64,000 bases of DNA. Source: Polytrichum commune (Eukaryota > Streptophyta > Polytrichopsida > Polytrichales > Polytrichaceae). Where the stretch lies: contig OX485805.1 of NCBI GenBank assembly GCA_950295325.1, positions 12,248,501 to 12,312,500 on the forward strand, read 5' to 3'. The first letter of the stretch is position 1, and each line of letters begins with the position of its first letter. Shown here one piece after another: positions 51,042 through 62,000 of the stretch. The notes beneath the pieces are model-generated. The model was not told the origin of the DNA, did no database searches, and worked only from the letters and a program-made list of their open reading frames with translations. Both the position numbers and the translations under genes were made by a program.

Positions 51042-51558
51042 GGGCATCTGTAGTGGATCTAGGTAAAGCTCACTGCAAACCAAAACCTATCTTTTGACTG
51101 ACCTAAAATTAGAAACTGAAATTACCATCATTAGAAGCACACCTAAATAAACGTGAGATATTTCTCAAGAAAAAAGAATTGTAAAAATTTGACGTAGGTG
51201 AAATCCCTCATTGAAAACACCACATTTTCAAAATTTAGAGGGAGTGCACCAAATCTTGCTTAAAAATGGAAAGATCCTCCCACACTCCCTCTAAATGTCA
51301 AAAATTTGGAGGGAGTGTGGGAGGATCTTTCCATTTTAAAGCAAGATTTGGTGCACTCCCTCTAAATTTTGAAAATGTGGTGTTTTCAATGAGGGATTTC
51401 ACCTACGTCAAATTTTTACAATTCTTTTTTCTTGAGAAATATCTCACGTTTATTTAGGTGTGCTTCTAATGATGGTAATTTCAGTTTCTAATTTTAGGTC
51501 AGTCAAAAGATAGGTTTTGGTTTGCAGTGAGCTTTACCTAGATCCACTACAGATGCCC
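51042..51558. mobile_element. Near-perfect foldback MITE, PIF/Harbinger (Tourist)-like, TTA target duplication
   Basis: Two 255-bp arms (51042-51296 and 51304-51558) differ at only two positions and are separated by 7 bases. Ends are GGGCATCTGTAGTGGATCT, flanked by TTA on both sides (51039-51041, 51559-51561). The TTA duplication suggests PIF/Harbinger mobilisation; there is no transposase. If transcribed, it would form one long double-stranded hairpin, a good substrate for Dicer-like enzymes. Confidence 0.9.
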
Positions 51559-51561
51559 TTA

Positions 51562-53732
51562 CAACTTTAGTGAGGAAATACCGTAGCTTGGGCAAAAAAT
51601 AATTAGTTTTAGAGGTGCCTAAATTTCTGGGAAATTAATTAATTTTCTTGAGTGTTTAAAAAGAAAGAAATAACATTCAAGTGTGCCTAAAATCACAATA
51701 ATGCAAGTGACATTCGCTGGAATTTAACAAAGTAGCATCTCTCGCAAAGACCACTCCATAGAACTTTCACAGGAAGCGAAATATGTTGCCAAGCAAAACC
51801 CAAACATACAAGTAAAAGACAAACTTTAGGGAAAGGAATGTTGGGTAAGGGGAGTGTTTAGGTTAATCGTAGCCGCCATAGATGAAATGAGGAAAACCAT
51901 CCATGAAGTATAAAAATGACTTGGATGAATGTCTCACTTATTTTAGAATATGTTTTTGTCTGCCTAATTTTAGAGTTTTTTTTGGTTGGTTGCCTAACTT
52001 ACTTTCGCACTTTAATTAGTTGTTAGACAAAAAGGTACCCAAATTGTTTACATCATGGACCATGAAGTCAATTCTTGCTCCCCTAAATTATGTGATTGGC
52101 TGTTGAACTCCTCCTGAGACCACTTCGATTTATATAAAGGGAAAAAATGTAAGTGATCGTGAAGCTTGAGGTCCCCAAAAGGCTTGTTTTCATACATACG
52201 TTACTCATTGTCAATTTCAAACGGGTTTTGCAGTGAGAGAGGTAAAAGAGGTTTTCTCACTGCAAAAGTCAAGGGACCATGGCAAATATTAGGAACATCA
52301 AATTAATATTTTTCTTTTTCTCTAATTGTTAAATGTTATTGTAGTAAGAGCAAGAATGGATGAAGAAGGAGAGATGGTAAAACATGAAGAGGGAAAGAAA
52401 GAACATCCCTTGTGGGCCATTTAAAAAAAAATCTAGCCATCCATTTTTTCGTGCATCCACTCCTCTTCGTTCATGTTCGGTTAACACCTAGTTAGGGGTC
52501 CAAAGGCTTTAAAAACTATATTTTTCATAAACCTAATCATGAAGTGTAACCACAAAAAAAGTCATTTGACATGGGACAACTTCGTAGTCCATGATGTAAA
52601 TATCCCCTTAGACGGGGACCCAAGGGGGGGGGGGGGTAACAAAATGGAGCAATCCTATTTGCCAAGAGGTGTGAATTGGACCATAGTCCTATAGACGAGG
52701 GTCCAAGACCAAGAAGAGGCAAAGTGAGGTGTCTCCTACGTGGCGTCGTTTTGAAGGGAAACACCAAAGAAATGAAGCTCAAAGGATGGCTCATGATTTG
52801 GAGAATCATTTTGAAAGGTAGGGTTTAAGGGAAGATTTTATTCAAGGGTTCAATTTGCCTCAATTTGCTTCAAATTGGTCCTTATGTTTTGGGAATGCGG
52901 ACCCCCATCTAAACCGCCCCTAAGTATACCTTCATACCCTAAAAGCCCAAGCGAAATCTCCCCAAAATCACATTATAATGCTCATCCTAATTCATCAAGA
53001 CGTCAAATAAAAGAAAATCCACCTCTACTGGTGGATGTGACTATAAGGATGGCATCTTTGTCAACTTAAAATTGTTCACAAATCAATTGTCCACGAATCC
53101 CAAACTAGAAGATTATAACATAAACTTGTACACTTGTATGCTTGGGGCATAAGTGCATGCTTATTCATTATTGAAGTGAAGGTTGTCTTTTCTACTTTAA
53201 TGGTCATATAGATATCTCTAATTATTTTTATTATTCAAACTAGGCCGATTGACAAATTATGAGCACAAAATTCAATCTCTTTTGAAATCGTGTATTTTTG
53301 GTGTCCGTTCTTAGATCCACATATAACCACACACTACTCAAATATGGATTTTTGTGATTACAATGTCATTTTGTGTGCTTTGTTCTTCTCATGATATTCA
53401 CTGATTTGAGAAATAATTCGATATTAGGGTGCAAACAAGGTCAAGGGAACAAAAGAAGGCAACATATTATATTATGCAATATGGTGATCTATCCCACTAT
53501 TTATACCCATCGTTCTATTCTCTAAACATTTTTCTTCAAATGATCTTGGGCATAGGTTACATTCAAGCCTTGGGACACAATCTTCATTAAATAATACATT
53601 GCTATGAAACATTTATGTATAGGATAAGTCCCTTCAACAAGGCACTCCCTCGGTTCAAGGTTCCCTTGCAGGAGGAGGTCGGACCCCAAGTGCAAGAACT
53701 GTGAGTGAAGGAAATCCTAACCAAAAGGGATT
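51562..53732. other. Spacer
   Basis: AT-rich, with a poly-G run at about 52625-52636. I recognise no gene. Confidence 0.35.
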
Positions 53733-53883
53733 TGCATGACATTATTCAAATCCATAACAATCTTTTGTGGGGCTAACAATATTTCACGGAATATTTTCCA
53801 TGTTCATATTTAATACAAATAATTTTTTGTGGAATATTGTGAGTCCCACAAAACACTATTATGAGTATGAATAATGTTATGTA
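53733..53883. mobile_element. Small foldback MITE, copy A
   Basis: The left part (catgacattattcaaatcc, caatctttttg-like, gtggggctaacaatatttc) is an imperfect reverse complement of the right part (tattgtgagtcccacaaaac, gaataatgttatg). A related copy lies at 54165-54322. Boundaries are approximate. Confidence 0.6.
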
Positions 53884-54164
53884 TCTTTTGTAAAACCTAT
53901 GAGATTTCTTGATTCTAGATTCCTATATTAGGATGTACTCTACCAAATCGGGGAGAATCTAGTGGTCATGGAGGCACCCCTGTAAGCAACCGGCTCCATA
54001 AGAAACCCTCCTATCACAAGGCTATAGTGTTTAAATTACCCCCAAAGAACAAAGGAGAAATATTTGTGGTTTAACGAAAATTTGTGGCGAAAATCTATAC
54101 ATGATTTTTTTTCTTCGCATATCATGGTTGTGTAATCTTTTATCAATTTGCAACAATATCTCTT

Positions 54165-54322
54165 ATACATAACACTATTCATATCCGTAACAATGTTATG
54201 TGGGACTTACAATACTCCACAAAATATTCTCCACATTCAGCTTGAACATGAGAATATTATGAGGGATACTGTCAGTCCCACAAAACATTGTTATGATGGA
54301 TTTGAATAATGTTATGCAGTAC
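54165..54322. mobile_element. Small foldback MITE, copy B
   Basis: Same design as copy A: atacataacactattcatatc and gtgggacttacaatactcc on the left, gtcagtcccacaaaacattg and gaataatgttatgcagtac on the right. Boundaries are approximate; no clear target duplication is seen. Confidence 0.6.
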
Positions 54323-55671
54323 ACAACTTTTGAACATTGAAAACCTTCCACCTTAAGTCCTCTCAGTTTTCAAGAAAGACCCTTTTGACCTTTAGGCAAA
54401 GTCTCACCTTGGGAGTTGGTTGGCCTAAAGAGCTTTGGAGTTGCAAATTGGATCTTAATGAGCACAAATGGACAACTTCACCTCACTAAAGTATGAGGTG
54501 TGACACCTAGTCGAAGTTCCATCTCGCTCCTCTCAAAAAAACCATTCTTAAATGTTTGGAAACACAAAGGGTGTGATGGAATTCACCTCTTCCAAGGCCA
54601 AACCATCCCACACCGAGCACGAGGAGATTAAAAATGACAACATGTTAACTCGCAAGCAATCGTCACATGTTCATTCTTAAATTTGTTTCTTAAATTTGTA
54701 CGATAAGTTGACCACATTTATTTCCCTTGACACCCACTATGTCTCGATACTAAACTCTCCTCGAGTCTCATCATGCATGACTTAGTCTACACACCCCTCG
54801 AGCCATCGGGTGGATTAAGTATGTGCACTCATACCCAACAAATGTAAATTGTTGAGTCAAATGTGGCATCCACCTAGAAAGTGGAGTTCTAAAATGTGAG
54901 AGCCTAGAGTTCATATCGTGATTTTTGCTATTATATCTTCTTCTTTTCATATTGTATCATTGCAAAACCACAACCTTGTATAGGAAGACAATATTGTGCA
55001 GTTTATGATATGAGCATGATGTAACCAAGAGGCTAAGATTCAAATTGAGAAAGCCCATACTGGAGCATCATGTGGCCTTTTCCTTGGACCTGCCAAACAA
55101 ACAATAGCTATTAAGAAGCTTAGGGCCATAAGTTAGTCTCGTTTGTGGATTTGTACAAGGTGTTTCAAATGTAAGACTCTACGTGGTGGATTGATCAGTG
55201 ATTAGCTCAAAGATCTTATTTTGTCCTGGTGTGTCATGAGGAATGGAAATGGGTGACATAATTTGGTAAATGTAAACAATGAATCAATGTTGCTTAATGA
55301 CATGTGCAAAAAACATGTGTCAATTATGATTGCTATCATTGGTTTTAAAATAAATAATTTTTGACGAAGAAATAAGAACCGTAATAGACATGATTTATGA
55401 GCTCTTGAACTTTTATTATAGATTAGTTTGTACATGCTAAATCCATCCTAATGATATACGTATGAACTTTTAAAAGGTGATGTGGCTTGACCTAGAAACC
55501 AAATCAATATGATAGTGGTTCACATTATATGTATAATGTGAACAATATTTTTTCACATAATTTAAGCTTATATAGTTCCAAGTTTGTGCAATATTGAATC
55601 ATGTAATATGTGGGAACACAAAGATAAGCTCCTAAACTTGTTGCATTCAGTGAAGTAATAGGGTTAACCGT
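54323..55671. other. Spacer
   Basis: AT-rich, with no gene or repeat I recognise. Confidence 0.35.
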
Positions 55672-55984
55672 TAATTCAACTGGGGTTTTGGTCAAGAGTT
55701 GGTTATTTTGCATACAAAACTTTCCATGTTTGGTAAGTTTTCAGTACATGCTTGGTGTTGGTGTGGAGGTTTGAATGAAGAACTTTCTATATCGGTTCAT
55801 TGAGGGCCAAACTCCATTTTGACACCTCTTGACATGCCAAAATGAGTTTGGCCCTTAATGAACCGATATAAAAAGTTCTTCATTCAAACCTCCACACCAA
55901 CACCAAGCATGTACTGAAAACTTATCGAACATGGAAAATATCGCATGCAAAACAACCAACTCCCGACCAAAGCTCCATGAATAA
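55672..55984. mobile_element. Foldback element with ~150-bp arms
   Basis: The left arm (to about 55822) and right arm (from about 55838) are inverted copies with scattered differences; the inner parts match best, e.g. ggtgttggtgtggaggtttg against its complement at about 55886-55905. The loop is about 15-20 bases. No target duplication was defined. Confidence 0.7.
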
Positions 55985-56223
55985 ACAGACAACTCTCATG
56001 TCCACAAATGTTCATTGCATTCTCTTGACATCTTTGTGCCCCTCCAGAATAATATGATGGGAACTTGGTCTGGCAAAATTCTCAAGTCACGTGTGCAAGA
56101 CAAGTTCATTAAGGGTGAGTTTCCATGTAGGTGCTCACCCAATAGTTTCTAGTGTGAATAAAGAGACAAACCTACCCAAATGTAAAGGGAATCTAGTGGG
56201 ATAGGGCTCGTATGTGCCCGATA

Positions 56224-56561
56224 CACTAAATATGATATTTAGTGTCACTGATTCTAATTGTCTTGCTCAACACTAATGTTAACCCAACAACAACTGTCAT
56301 TGATTGTAATTTTTGAGGAGTTTATAGAGTTACAATGTTGCAATTACTGTCACTTACGAAGTAATTTTTCATCCAAATTTCAATCATCCATGACAGTATT
56401 TTATCACAAGTTGATGGCAAAGAGAATGTAGGGATTTGGCCAATGGATGAACTCATCCATCGTCAACGACAATATTTGTTCACTTATTCATACGAAATGT
56501 CATCCAAAAAGTTACCATGGTGACATAAAATACCATATGACACTAAATAACATATTTAGTG
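56224..56561. mobile_element. TA-flanked MITE with palindromic CACTAAAT ends, copy 2
   Basis: Begins CACTAAATATGATATTTAG and ends CTAAATAACATATTTAGTG, with TA on both sides (56222-56223, 56562-56563). It aligns with 14151-14635 over most of its length and is the shorter, simpler form. Confidence 0.75.
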
Positions 56562-56783
56562 TAGTTACTCCCATCTTCTCAAAATCAAACCCACCTACTA
56601 ACCTCCTCCAAGCTAAAACCTCCTCTTAAAACTGGTCGTCAAAACTTTCGATGACTGGCATTTGTAAGTTGAAGATTCTTATTGAACACATGGAAGACTA
56701 GCAGCCCGTGTTCACGACCCTCCACATTCTAACAAACCACCAAAATGTGGTTGCATGGCGGGTTCCACGTAAGTACATGCGAA

Positions 56784-58160
56784 CAAGGAGTAAATTTGAA
56801 GGGCTATTACCCTTATTTTGGGGTCCAGCCCTTCACTTTCCCTTCAAAATATTTTGCAACCCTTCAAAAAGGAAGGGTTAATTTTCTATAAACCCTTCAA
56901 AATGAACGGCAAAAAAAAAGTAACCCTTCCCTAATAATACTTTGAGAAAAATGAGATCACTTGCTCATCTCACAACTGTCACCCCTCAGTCTGACAAAAT
57001 TGCAGTAGAAACTGAGAGTCTTAGAGAGTATGGCCGAAGATGGAATTATTGAGTATAGAGACAAAACCGGTACCATTCACAGCCACACTTTGCTTTTCCA
57101 AGAAATTCCAAGTTGTGGATATTCGGGCTATACTTTTGATGCTTGCAAGAGGTTGGCAAAAGAATATGTACAAGTTGTTATCGATTTCTTACATGTCAGG
57201 TTCCCTGATATGCGGGTATTCAACGCCACCAAAATTTTTAGCCCTATTTCTTATCCTATGGAATTGCCACTTCTATATCGGAATGCACACTTATGGTTAC
57301 AAGTCTTGCTTAAATCACTTTTGTTTAGAAGGATGCAAACTTGTAAATCATGATGGATGTATTTCTAAGCTCAAGAGTTTTGTAGATACTCGTCAAGTAG
57401 CTTGTGGGGGATTAAAAATGCATCATGCATGGACAATTTTTGCATCTACCGAAGACTACTTGAGCAGATTTCCACACATGACACAATTGTGGCATCTACC
57501 GAAGACTACTTGAGCAGATTTCCACACATGACACAATTGTGGCATCTACCGAAGACTACTTGAGCAGATTTCCACACATGACACAATTGTGGCAAGTGAT
57601 CTTGACTCTTCCTACAAGCACAGCTAGTTGTGAGAGGGGATTCTCAACTCAAAATCTTATCAAATCTTATGGGAGATGTGCTCTAAATATCACCACCTTA
57701 GACACTTTGATGAGGATTGCGATGGCGAAGATTCCTATGGAGTCTCTTGATTTTGAAGATATTTGGGAGAGGTGGATGAGTGTGAAGGATAGAAGATTTC
57801 AAGAATGATTTAGATTGTGAGTTTCGAGTTTCTTACATCTTACTACTAATGCTTTCTTGTTGTCCTCAAGATTATCATTGATGCCAATATGCTGAGATGC
57901 CATTACCATTTCAATATACTCAAACATCAATGTTTCATTAATGAAATAATTCTATCTTTTCACCATGTGTGTTCTTTGGTCTCACTTATATTATAGTTTT
58001 CAACATCGCTTAAATGATAAACATGATAATGTGCACTTTCAACAAAAACTTCAATACATACATAAAGGGCAATTCTTGAGGTAACCCTTCATTTTGAAAG
58101 GGAAAATTTTGAGTTACCCTTCCCTATGAAATACAAGCAACCCTTCAAATTTATGCCCTG
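56784..58160 (+). mobile_element. Non-autonomous hAT transposon with 8-bp target duplication and broken transposase
   Basis: Terminal inverted repeats CAAGGAGTAAATTTGAAGGG and, inverted, CAGGGCATAAATTTGAAGGG (17 of 20 match) are flanked by the exact 8-bp duplication CATGCGAA (56776-56783 and 58161-58168), the hAT signature. Subterminal CCCTTCAAA motifs are repeated near both ends. Inside, plus-strand pieces match a hAT transposase: SGYTFDACKRLAKEYVQVV and FPDMRVFNATKIFSP (57030-57290), then, after a frameshift near 57300, LEGCKLVNHDGCISKLKSF, and the C-terminal dimerisation motif LPTSTASCERGFSTQNLIKS (57605 on) ending at 57808. The N-terminal DNA-binding part is missing and a 50-bp triplication breaks the frame, so it cannot encode active transposase. 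Confidence 0.85.
57442..57591. repeat. 50-bp unit in three exact tandem copies within the hAT transposase
   Basis: Copies 57442-57491, 57492-57541 and 57542-57591 are identical, beginning gcatctaccgaagactactt. Two extra copies add 100 bp, which shifts the frame; with one copy the frames before and after agree. Confidence 0.95.
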
Positions 58161-58231
58161 CATGCGAACACCTCCAACCCACTATTTTCTACATTCTAGT
58201 GGACGAGCGGCCTACATGGAAACTCACCTAA

Positions 58232-59018
58232 CTAATCCACTCATCTACTCACATGGAAGCATTCATTTCAAGACAAGTTGTTGGCCTAAGATGCCAACGG
58301 ATTTGAGCAGCCTAGAAATGCCTCATTTGGAAGGCAGCATCTTAAGGCCTCCTTTTCTTTCATGCAAAGGATCTTAACTGTGCAGTTACATATGCAGTTA
58401 GGTATCCTGGTTCTTAAAGATCTTAAAGTTCTGGGTCTTGTCATAAACTTTAACTCCATAAATCTACATCTCAATATAATGGTATTTGAAAAGCAGCATG
58501 CAGTTGAGACCATAACATGGGAGATTGCCATGCTTGTTTCCCACCAGGATACCTGACCCCAGAAAAAACAATCTCATCATTTAGAGAGCATAGGATAGAT
58601 AAAATTGTTACCCACTGCATTCCATCTCTTATGAACACATGATTGGCAATTTATGAACTTTGATGGTAACAGTGGAGCAGTGTCAGTTGAATTTTGTATA
58701 CACTTTCCTGACTTTGCACACTGAGAACTAAAACTAAACTAGGAGGCTATAAACTGACTGAAAATGTCAACATGATTTTCATCACCCTACAAGGGTCTTA
58801 TAATTCTAGCTGAATGAAAGCTTGGCAGTCAGGAAAATGGTTTTGCAGAGCGTATGCCAAACTGGGTCTGTTTTCAAGGACAAAGCTATTGAACAGCACC
58901 TGTGATGCGATGCAATGCTACAACCAGCACTGAACTTCAATGGTCTTACTACAGTACACTAAATGACAGCACAAAGAACTTAAGTTTGGGGGAACCTCAT
59001 GCCATTCGCTGGAGAATT
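58232..59018 (-). other. Myotubularin gene 3' UTR and flank
   Basis: The 3' UTR of the minus-strand myotubularin gene occupies the right part. Nothing else is recognised. Confidence 0.4.
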
Positions 59019-62000
59019 TTAAGTCACACCGGAGACTTGTGCCGATGGCTCATTAATGTCTGCTGGTTCCTCTGCTGTATTTGGCTGCTCTACGTCAAAA
59101 TACTGATCCAATATTGACAGCCGCTCTAATGCAACAAAATCTGCTCGGAGCCCAATGAAGGCACTTCCTATTCTAGCACAACCAGTCTGTGGCCAGCGAC
59201 AGCTTTCACCCGGCCTCAACCTGCAGCTACTATTGTAATCAGCCCCACATGGTCTTCGGAAAGCACCAGTATTGCCATCCATATCCGATCGCATAGACAC
59301 TGACACTGCAAGCTGAGATTCTTCGCCTCCGTCATCCTGACAACTTCGAGCAGCTGTGCTGGAGGTTTGACCCCTGTTGTCTCCTTGTTCATCCTCGTGG
59401 TCAGATCGTTCTTCATCCGACATATCTACATTTTGCTTCGAAAGATTGCTGATTCTTATCTTGCAGCCGACAGCCTCAATGACTTGCTTAAGAGCAGCTG
59501 TTTCACGACGTCCACGCTCTGCAATAGCCAAGGCAGACGCTCGCCCTTGCTGCTCCTCTCTTAGCTGATCCAGTAACAACTTGTTCTCCGCCATCAACTC
59601 CTGCATTTTCTCTTCTGCTCTCTCCTTTGCCTACACAATGTAATCCAAGACTTTAGGTCTCTTTTCATGTTCAGTAGCACAAATCCCTCTCAGATACTAT
59701 TCCTTCCTTGCAAATAAACTATTGCAACTGTATATGATATTGCAAAAGAATCTTCTGGGGACTTCCCTGTCAGACTTGATTGTGCACTTTACCTCATCTG
59801 TCTCATAGAAAAGAAAGTTGGAAATGCCAATCTGCAAATGGAAATTTCATGAACGGAAATTAAATTGTCGACTCACTTTCTGCACGGAATAGAACGACTC
59901 TGCAAACTCATGGGATGCCACTTCAAGGTCACCTCCGTGTGTCCAGCCTTTAGGAGCACAGTTCCCAGTGCTCGCAAGACTAGGGCAAGACCACCGAAGA
60001 AAGTACTGCGGCCATAGGCTCGGGGCCAAGGCTGCAGCAGGTGGTAAAAGTGCTCCAGAGTATGTAGCACGATCGTAAAATAAGTTGTAGTGTGCATGTT
60101 CCTTTCCACTCTGCTTGCGCAGCTGCGTCAAGTACGTCCACATACAAGCAGTTGACTCCGTTATGCCTACTTGAACTCTTTCCTTTTCACTGAACATCCA
60201 CAACCGTGACCACCAATAACGTGTTAGGATCCAATATTTTCCTACTGTATCATAGTAGTCACAATGAAGCAAGAGGCATTCTACACAACTATAGAATCTG
60301 AAGCCAGTGCACAATTCTACCTCCATCATTGGATAATATATTTGTAGTGTGAAAAAGTTATTCCTGACTCCTTACTCAGAACTATACTGGGTGCTGCCTC
60401 AACATTGACCTAAGTTCTAATGATGACTGTTCTAACTCCAAGCCCGCACACTTATTGACACCTAGTAGTGTGACAAACATATAAGCCTACAGAATATTTT
60501 TCAGGAAATATTCAAAGGAGTGACTGGCACTTTGCTCTTTACCTCTGCATATGACAGGATCAAAATCTTATTTAAATTTCCTAAAGGCTAGGCTAAGCAT
60601 TACCTGTTGCAAAGAAAGTTACCAAACCGGCAGGACATTACGCAATCCAGCAGCTCCACAAGATATGCCTGGATAAATTCACCACGGCTTATTAATTAAG
60701 GTTACAGCTTGGAAAGATCCCATACGATGATAAAGCTCATTGACATTGCACCTCAGCTTCATTCAAGTCCAAAGAAGGCATGTGACAGTTCAAAACGTGT
60801 ATTTCAAAAAGTGGTTCCAAAGGGACGTACTGATGTAAACTCAAATGCAAGGGGGTATATTCGCAGAAGTTGTGCCACAGCATCCATAAACTGCACCAGT
60901 AACCAGTCAGAAGTATCAGTTCTTCATTGAATCATTAAGACCTTTAGAGTAATACTTGAACATCTCAAACCTTGTCCAGTGATGTCGTTGCAAAGTAATC
61001 TTAACAAAGACCTGATATGAGTGCAAGTGGGAGAAAAGCTGAAGTAAATAAGTCTGTTGCAAGGATCCATCATGATCCATTAAAATCCAGTTTACCTGGA
61101 CAAAAATCGGTGAGTAATGATCGGACAATGCACCAGGAGAACGTGAATCAGCTGAGGAATTAGAGGAATCCAAGGACAGGCGCCCTGGTGAGGTGGAGCT
61201 AGGCCCTATTTGCCTCGACCCTGATTCAGAAGCAGCCATGGTTATCACCCCACTATATGTGGGTGTTCCCAACCGATCTGCAAACATATGCCCAAACGCG
61301 AGCCAGTCCTTCTCTATCAAAGCCTGCCCATAAGACACCAAGCACATACATCAGTCAACACCCTCCGAGCATTGTAGAAATTGGTCAGCTCAACAGACAA
61401 TAAAAAGTCCTTCCATGATCTAAAGTAATGCCAACGACCAAACGGATCCTTTCCAATTTGGAGACCTAGATCCTTGCAAGTCCATTAGTAATTTCAAAAT
61501 TCCTTACAACATCACATCGTATCCAAGTTAACCAAACTTGACATCCATGTGACACTAGACTATCAACCTCAAGAAAGACTGTATCATCAATACAATCAGA
61601 AGAAAGATGTGGATCAGAACCATAGTGGCCACGTCCAGTGTAACAGAATAAGGAAAGATTCCCATTCAAATGAATTAATGACATGATGGAAGGAGATCCC
61701 AAATCAAGATGTGTGTATACCTGAAAACCCTGAAATGTACGATAGTATGGATCAAGCATGAGGCTTGCCAACGAAATAAGTTGTGTGGTTCTGTCCCAGC
61801 CATCACTGTACAACCATAATATTAGCTACTTACCCAGAAAGTCCTTATAACTCTGAAGTAATGTGTACTAAATAAAGATTTACATGCTTGATGATAATGA
61901 AAGTTGAGCGCAGTACATACCTGCAATGAACTAACACAGAGGCGCCCTCAAGTGCAATCCGTGAAGCGATCCAAACAGCACTTGTTAATATCTTATGACA

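Larger units (their letters stand above)
56113..58228. mobile_element. Tourist-like MITE carrying two nested elements
   Basis: GGTGAGTTTCCATGTAGG (56114-56131) recurs as a perfect inverted copy at 58211-58228, with TAA on each side (56110-56112, 58229-58231). Removing the nested MITE (56224-56561) and hAT element (56784-58160) with their duplications leaves about 390 bp, a normal MITE size. The similar 72-bp element at 22357 supports the family. Confidence 0.65.
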
